A DNA stretch of 64,000 bases. Source: Hedera helix. Taxonomy: Eukaryota; Streptophyta; Magnoliopsida; Apiales; Araliaceae. Positions within the stretch are counted from its first letter, which is position 1, and every line of letters starts with the position of its first letter. The stretch is from positions 62,564,202 to 62,628,201 of the forward strand of contig OX359264.1 of the NCBI GenBank assembly GCA_947179155.2, given 5' to 3'. Under the pieces are notes generated by a model. The model did no database searches. It was not told where the DNA came from and saw nothing but the letters and a program-made list of their open reading frames with translations. Below, one piece after another: positions 57,711 to 64,000 of this stretch. Position numbers and translations under genes: made by a program.

Positions 57711-58943
57711 CAAAAAGCGAGTTTTTGGGTCTTCAAAATTTAGCTCATAAAAATTTGTGTTGTTTTGGCTTGGCCAACGGTTTAATTTTTTTTAATTATT
57801 ATTTGACATTATTGACAAAAAAAGAAGAAGAATAAATTATATATTCAGGAATAATAATGTTATAAAAATACATTTTTAATATTCACAAATTTTATATATA
57901 AAAATATTTTTTGTATAACACAGAGAGTATGTATAGTAAGTACATGAGGCTAAAAAAGTATTAAATTTTTATTAAGTTTTAATTTTTAAAAGTCCAAAAG
58001 TGTCTTTTTAGTTGATATGCTGCAACTAAGATAACTTAGTTATGCAATTAATTGTTAAATTAATGAGTATAAAAACGTTGCTTTAACATCAAGAAAAATA
58101 TTGATATTAATGTAAATAATCAAACTTAAAGCTATATAGAATTTCTCATATTTAGTTTTATTTTGATAGGAATGTTTTCTTTTTTTTTTTGGCTATAAAT
58201 TAAATAAATGTTATAAAAGTTTAGTATTTTTATTTATATTTACTTGATTCGCAAGAAAGTCTTTAATTATATATATTAAATTGTTGTATTTTAATTAGTA
58301 CTCCGTTCTAAACATGGATTTGGACTATAGTTACCTACTACACACTTGAGCTAAATTACAAGTTGTGCCAGTTTAGGTTAAAAATGATTTGCATACTAAA
58401 CTTTATTTTTGACTAAAAATACCATAAATTTTAAGTAAAAAAATAATTTGTTGTATTTGCTCGATTTTTCTGTAAAAATGAGAGGTAAAAGGAGTAAAAT
58501 AATAGGAATTAAAAGTCAAAACTAAGCCAAATTGGCAAAAATAACTCTCTTAGCAAGACTAGTAACGATTCTGTAGATGAAAATTTTATGTTTTTAAAAT
58601 TGGTTACTCAAATGAATCCCAGATGCAGATTAAAAAAGGGGCCAAGACTGCATTAGTGCATACATATAAAGAATTATGCCTAAAACCTTAACGCATAATA
58701 ATTATGATTACTTGACGGAGCCTAATAAATGCATTTAATTATTTATTTAAATTAAATAATTAGAGCTAGTATTTATTTTAGATTATATATCATAATTGTA
58801 AAATAAAATAAAATAAATAATAATAATAATAATAAAATGGCCCGCTCGAGTCACGAGTTTCATTTTTTCAGTCCACAAAAAGCTGGGCCGTTTTGCTCTG
58901 GCTCGGCCCGCCGATATCCCGACTAATTTGCCAGGTCTATTAA
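57711..58943. other. AT-rich intergenic DNA
   Basis: Nothing supported except a possible MITE edge (TAGTACTCCGTTCTAA, about 58297-58312) and an AAT microsatellite (about 58815-58833). Confidence 0.4.
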
Positions 58944-59410
58944 CTGCAAAGACATAAACTCTCACGAATCTATACATTTCAATCAAAAAAAAATATCAAG
59001 AGAAAAAAAATAATTGAAATTGATCGATATATTTTTGAAAACAAAAGAAAGGTGAAACTTTTACATTGTTTTCAATATAGGATTTGGTGACATACTAATT
59101 TCACATAATCAGTCTAAACAATTTCTCATAATAATATTAAATAAATCTTTCCCAACCTAACTGTGAAGACATAAACTCCTATGAATCTATACATCTTGAT
59201 AGGAAAAGAATTAAAAGAAAAAGAAAGAATTAAAATTGATCGATATATTTCTCGAAACAAACAAAAAGAAAATAAAAGTTGAAACTTTTATATTGTTTTC
59301 AATATAGAATTGGGTGACATATTAATTTCACATAATCAATTTAAACAATTTCCCATAATAATATTAAATAAATCTTTTACAGCCTAACTGCGAAAATATA
59401 AACTCCTACA
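58944..59410. repeat. Tandem repeat, unit about 226 bp, two copies
   Basis: Each unit joins GACATAAACTC…GAATCTATACAT, an A-rich stretch, GATCGATATATTT and the 115-bp block also found at 57597. A third partial unit (CTAACTGCGAAAATATAAACTC) starts near 59385. No coding potential. Confidence 0.8.
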
Positions 59411-61450
59411 ATACAATAAATCATTTCATACACTCTTCTAAAAAATAAAATTCACAAATTAAACATAAATAAAAATGATTCATTTCATTCTAATGAAATA
59501 ATCAAATAATTTTTTTTTTCATTTCATTTTTACGTTAATTTTTACAATTCAAACAGCATATACATACATGCATGGCATGCTGCCAGTCTCTTTCTTACAT
59601 TATCATCGTCTTCTTCTCATGTCCATGCAAACAAATTATTACAACATCAATTGTAACACCCCCTTCTAAAAGAGGAAAGTGAGGTTAAAGTAAAACACAA
59701 CTTAAATCATAAATAGTATTAAGAGCAGTATAAACACCAATAAAAAATAGTTTAAAACCATAATTATTCAATTTAAACAAATATCCTTTCTAAAATAAAT
59801 ACTCATCATGGTCTTAATATAAAAATAAATCAATTCTACGAGTGAATGCCAAAATAGCCCCAAGACACTCAGCTAAACAAATTCAATTAAAATTCACATG
59901 TCAAAAGAAATGAATGAAAGTCTCTCTCCACAAAGTTTTAGTTCACTCATGATTACTTGTCGGAAGAAAAATATAGTATGAGTTAAATACTCAGCACGAA
60001 TATAGGAAAACAAAGACGAACAGAGGAAACGGACAGATACAAACATAAGTTAAAAAAAAAACAAATAGAATGAGTACATGATATACAAATCAATAAGGCC
60101 AAATGGAAGTTAAAAGTTAGATTATCATAACGAACTCAAATACAAATAAATAATGGCAACACCGAGGCATACAAATAAATTAAACCGAATAGTGTTCCCG
60201 GCACTGCAAGAATCACTAATCCATATACAAATTAAAACAAATGCTAGAGCCGACCCCCATGTGTTCAAAGAATATGTTTTTTTGCCCAACTATAAATCAA
60301 TAACGTTTAATGGAAATAATATATACCTAGTGTATATATCAAATTGTTCTATTCCTACGTATTAGTCTTACATAAGTTTTTGTTTTTCTTTGTTGAATAC
60401 GCAAAATAATCTTACATTAATTACCTCTACATTTACGCGTTTTGTCTTTCTTATATAAGTTGTTGTCTTAGTAAAAATACACTCGGTTCAAATAAGAAGA
60501 GTGCTTTTTAAAATAAAATTTATTTTGATTCTCAGTGAATTTTTATAGGTGAAATTTAATTATACTTTTTTTTTTTAATCAATGGAGTTTTAAACTTGCA
60601 GTGGTTAGTGGTTGCCATGCCAACCAAATGCATGTAAAGGAAATATAATTTTTATAACTTGTCTTGCATAAATTTTGGGAAAAGAATAATACTAGTATGT
60701 ATAATAGTAGTTGAGTGAGCTGTCCAACCTCTATTTTTCAGACGAATTAATTAAAAGTATTGAAAAACTTTTAAATAATTCCAGTTAGTTAGATGCATGC
60801 CGAGAACTCGTAGAATCACCCTCGTTAAAACAATGACAAAAATAAAAAATAAGTGGAGTAGTAAAGTTGTCAGATTTGAAATTCAGAGTGAAGGAGTTTT
60901 TCGAAATAAAGAAATGGTCATTATGTTAGTTTTAGAAAAGAAGTTAATTTTTCTTTTTAAAAAATTAAAATTTGTTGTTTATATAATAAAATAATTTTTT
61001 TTTTGTAAATTATTTGTAAGGGTAAAGAGATCACAAAAATCTAAAAAAAAAGAAAAATGATAAATCTTGCGATTATTAATGAAACCAACTCTAGTTGTAG
61101 ATAATTGTATTTCGGTAGGAAAAGAAAAGAAAAAGTAGTAGATAATTGTAATAAAAATGGTAGTTGTAAAATATATATAGGAGGAGTTTGCAGAAAATTT
61201 GGAAATGGGTGTGTTTTAATGAATGGGAGGATGGGAGGGAGGGAAACAATTTAAACTAGAAAAAAAAAGAAGAAAATGAATATGGGTAAAAGTAGTGATA
61301 AATTTGGATAAAATATATAGGTGATGCGAGAATCTAGAAACTGGCCGTCTTCGTGGGATGTCCGAAAGGGGCCGGGGCGAGTAAGTAGTAAATAGAGAGT
61401 ATAAGTGGTAAATTTGAGGAGGGGCGACCTTGGGCTTGGCCTAAAGAGGT
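59411..61450. other. AT-rich intergenic DNA upstream of the VAL-like gene
   Basis: TTGTAACACCCCCTT at about 59650 looks like the start of a gypsy LTR (TGTAACACCCC), but no matching end was found. The ORFs at 60153 and 60797 show no recognisable family. About 61200-61440 is G-rich for the region (GGGAGGGAGGG, GGGGCCGGGGCG). Confidence 0.4.
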
Positions 61451-62111
61451 AGAGGAGGCTTAAATAATTGTGTTGTTGAATGGAATTAGTAGTAGTAGTA
61501 CTGTCGTCGTGCATGCATTTTGTGCATCTCTTCTTCTTCTCTTCTTCTTCGATTCTCAATCTTTTCTTTCTCTTCCCTTGTCCTCCTTGTTTTATCCCCC
61601 CTCCTCCTTTACTTGCATGCATACACGCTTTCTCCTCCTCCTCTTCTCTCTAAAATATTTATTGATTATTTATTTTATTTTTCTTTAAAATTCTTCTTCC
61701 TCCTCCTCCATCCACCAAGAACAACAACTGCCGTTACAATCCCAACCCTCCACCGACCTTCATCCTCACTAGTTTCAACTTCAATTAATTAATTAATTAA
61801 TTCATCCCGCCCACTTCTTCTCTTAATTACCTAGATCCATCAGCTCTTCCCCTACTCTCAAATGTGCATGCCAATTTCCAGATTTCATTTCATAGATTCC
61901 GTACCAGGTCACCTCTATTCTGTTCTATCCTATTCTATATATGATATGCTCTCCTATTTCTCACCTTCTCATCTTAAATTCTTTTTTTTATTTAAATTTT
62001 GGGATTGATTTGATCTATATATATTGCCTCAGATTTTTTTTTTTTCTAGGGTTTTGATCTGGATTCTGTTGCATGGGCTAAAGATTTGATTTTTAGGATT
62101 GATTTGGGTGA
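61451..62111 (+). promoter_or_regulatory. Promoter/5' leader region of the VAL-like gene
   Basis: A strongly pyrimidine-rich stretch (TCTTCTTCT and CTCCTCCTC runs, 61530-61870) is typical of plant 5' leaders. A polypyrimidine tract ending CTAG at 62046-62049 could be the acceptor of a leader intron. A two-codon upstream ORF (ATG GGC TAA, 62073-62081) precedes the main ATG. The start site is not determinable. Confidence 0.5.
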
Positions 62112-64000
62112 ATGGCCTCCAAGATTTGCATGAATGAAGCTTGCCGGGCGCCGACGTCCGCTGAAGGGAAGAATGGTTGGGTCTTGAAATCAGGTGGACT
62201 TGCCACTCTCTGTCACAATTGCCGGTAATTTTCCTATTTTAGCCTCCTTTCCTTTCAAAATTTCACGTATCGCTTGTGTCCGCCGTCCGGCTTCATTTCG
62301 TGTTTCAAGGGCAATTTCGGATTCAATCCCTAATATATCTCATGTTACTTCCTTTTTCGTTATGCGATTTTTTAGGGATTTTCTTCCTTCCTATATTTTT
62401 GATATTTCCTGTGTTGCGCCACATGTTCTTGGGTTTAAATATTTGAGACTTTTCTATTTTGGGTTTTCTCTTCTCCTTTTAGTGTGGGTTTCTGACAAAT
62501 ATGAATATAAATCAAGGATCATGGCGGAATAATGACAGGGGAAGCTACTGCGATATGGATAATAGTGGACTATAATAAGCATGCTGTAGTATATGTAATT
62601 GGTCTCAAAGTACACTCTATATTGCTAATCTTTGTTTCCTTATATTTTCTGCCGTGCTTTATACATTTTCTTTACTCCGACATTTTAAACTCTCCTGATA
62701 TATGTGTCCATGTTCTCATCAGCCTACTGAAATTGGTTAATAATGTGAACCCTGGGATGCTTGTCATATTAACTCAAACTCATAGTACCCTCTGCTCTTT
62801 TAGCCCTCATGTAGCGATCCTACATTTGTCAATTTCATTTCTGTTTACTTTTTCCTTTTTAAGAATTTGTTTCTGTTCATACTGCGGCCTGCATGGGTTC
62901 CGGTGACGGGTTTACGTGATACATGGAAGTTATGTTTCATACTTTCTATCATCCATTGTTTACAAAATTATTGAATTATATACTTGTGCTTCAAATCTGT
63001 ATTTTCTAGAAATTGCAACCAGCATCCTTTCATAGTTTTGCTTTGAACCATAGTTCAGTTTGAATTTTTTGGGATTGCATTTAAAGCACTAAAATACTTA
63101 AATACATAATTTTCATAGTTTTGCTTTGAACCATAATTTAGTTGAAAACTTTGGGATTGCATGCAAGGCACTAAAACACATCATTTTTGCTTAGTATTGT
63201 TTTCGATTAACAAATACAGCTTATATCATCAATGCATGTAATTTATGTTTCTTTATGTTGATTTTATTTTGTATGGGCCTTGGTTGACGTGTCCTGATGC
63301 GGACTCTAGATTGGCTTACGATAATTCAGTTTTTTGCGAAACTTTCCACCTGGAAGAATCTGGCTGGAGGGATTGCAAATTTTGTGGAAAGGTAATATGA
63401 CAAATCCTGATTTCCCATAGTTTTTCCAATCATATTTGCTGATAGGATTGAGCTTAGTTCAATTTGGTATGGCAGCGTATTCACTGTGGATGCATCGCTT
63501 CAAAATGTTTGCATGACTACTTGGATTTGGGAGGTGTAGGGTGTCTAAGCTGCATAATATGTTCAGAATCTCAGTTGATAAGAAAAATTCAGGTAATTGG
63601 TTATTCAATAGCCCAGATCTCAAAACTCACAAGCTAAACTTCTTGAAATAATGGATGTGTGCCTTCCCCCCCCCCCCCCCCCCCCCTTTTTTTTTTCCAT
63701 CGGTCGATTGTTAGATTTATAATCGACATATTTATGAAATTAGCATCAAAATTAATTCTAAATGTCAAGCGCTATAAGTAGATTTTATACGAGTGACTTT
63801 AGGAGTCAGTTATAATACTTCATAATCTTGACTTCTAGTCATGTGCATGGTACAAGCATGTGAAATCCATGCAAAAAAAGGATGGATAAATAGTTACGTT
63901 CGACCTCAACATCTTGGGAATTCAATTTATGTTCATGTTTTTAGTTTTGGATCTTTTCGATGTTAACATGGTAGTAGATGATATATAGTGCTTCTTTTCA
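62112..64000 (+). CDS. VAL: VAL/HSI2-type B3 domain transcriptional repressor, N-terminal exons (partial, runs off the window)
   Basis: Three coding exons splice in phase: 62112-62224, 63310-63391 and 63476-63592, all GT-AG, giving the first 104 residues. The protein starts MASKICMNEAC and has the Cys-rich PHD-like domain of the VAL family: CMNEAC, LCHNC, VFCETFHLEESGWRDCKFCG, then HCGCIASK and GGVGCLSCIIC. Zn-binding Cys/His spacing matches HSI2/VAL1 and relatives. In Arabidopsis these proteins bind RY/Sph elements through a B3 domain and recruit Polycomb and deacetylase complexes to silence seed-maturation genes and FLC. B3, CW and EAR regions would lie beyond the window. Introns are 1085 bp and 84 bp; the third is open-ended and has a 22-C run (63666-63687). 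The exons are too short to stand out as ORFs. Which paralogue it is cannot be told. Confidence 0.88.

Noticed and set aside
59650..60140. LTR starting TGTAACACCCC
   Set aside because: Only the start motif is seen. No end, primer site, duplication or second copy was found.
61251..61792. Ser/Leu/Pro-rich ORFs on both strands
   Set aside because: Products of the pyrimidine-rich leader (TCT and CTC repeats), not proteins.
62194..62906. Two adjacent ORFs of 112 and 124 codons
   Set aside because: They start at or after the exon 1 donor of the VAL-like gene and fall in its intron. The composition is low-complexity and hydrophobic, with no domain.

Overview
This is nuclear DNA of a flowering plant. 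The evidence is a three-exon cinnamate 4-hydroxylase gene, the start of a VAL/HSI2-type B3 repressor gene, GT-AG introns in AT-rich sequence, and plant Copia, Tat, Athila-like and Del/Tekay-like retrotransposons, MITEs and a hAT-like element. The C4H protein reads like a eudicot enzyme and resembles those of asterids/Lamiales, but I would not name a species.

Layout. 1-5.3 kb is old retrotransposon debris: a gypsy LTR end, a Copia reverse-transcriptase scrap split by a solo LTR, and a decayed minus-strand Copia gag with a probable LTR. 5.4-6.4 kb holds MITEs. 6.7-11.8 kb is the C4H gene on the plus strand, with AC-element promoter motifs, exons 6935-7719, 8972-9105 and 11053-11654, and an intact 506-residue product. 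11.8-50.8 kb is a deeply nested transposon block. 50.8-56.9 kb is a separate long-LTR non-coding (LARD-like) element with a clean 5-bp target duplication. 56.9-61.4 kb is AT-rich intergenic DNA with a tandem repeat of about 226 bp. From 62112 to the window end lie the first three coding exons of a VAL-type B3 repressor, also on the plus strand.

Nested block. The outermost element appears to be a plus-strand Tat-lineage Ty3/gypsy element (5' LTR and gag start 11.8-12.9 kb; RT, RNase H, second RNase H and integrase 42.4-45.0 kb). A minus-strand Tat element sits inside it: LTR, primer site and gag at 42.3-41.0 kb, protease to integrase at 16.3-12.9 kb. That inner element is split by (a) a plus-strand LARD-like element at 16.3-28.9 kb, whose 3' LTR carries a solo Copia LTR, and (b) an Athila-like LTR at 29127-40966, flanked by ATTGG. 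This LTR is itself split by a tandem array LTR-body-LTR-body-LTR at 30459-40737, flanked by TTGTC, of a small gag-only (TR-GAG-like) element with a 4298-bp period. A gypsy LTR remnant at 45.5-48.9 kb carries a GGCC-rich hAT-like element with a 9-bp flanking match.

Function. Only C4H (phenylpropanoid pathway) and the VAL-like gene are host genes I can support; nothing suggests that they act together. All other coding-like sequence belongs to transposable elements, mostly broken. The gag-only ORFs of the tandem array are open and look young. I did not find evidence of a wholly new biological system. The most unusual structures are the tandem TR-GAG array and a 721-bp tract, apparently identical between the two LTRs of the LARD-like element, that carries primer site and internal sequence into the 3' LTR.
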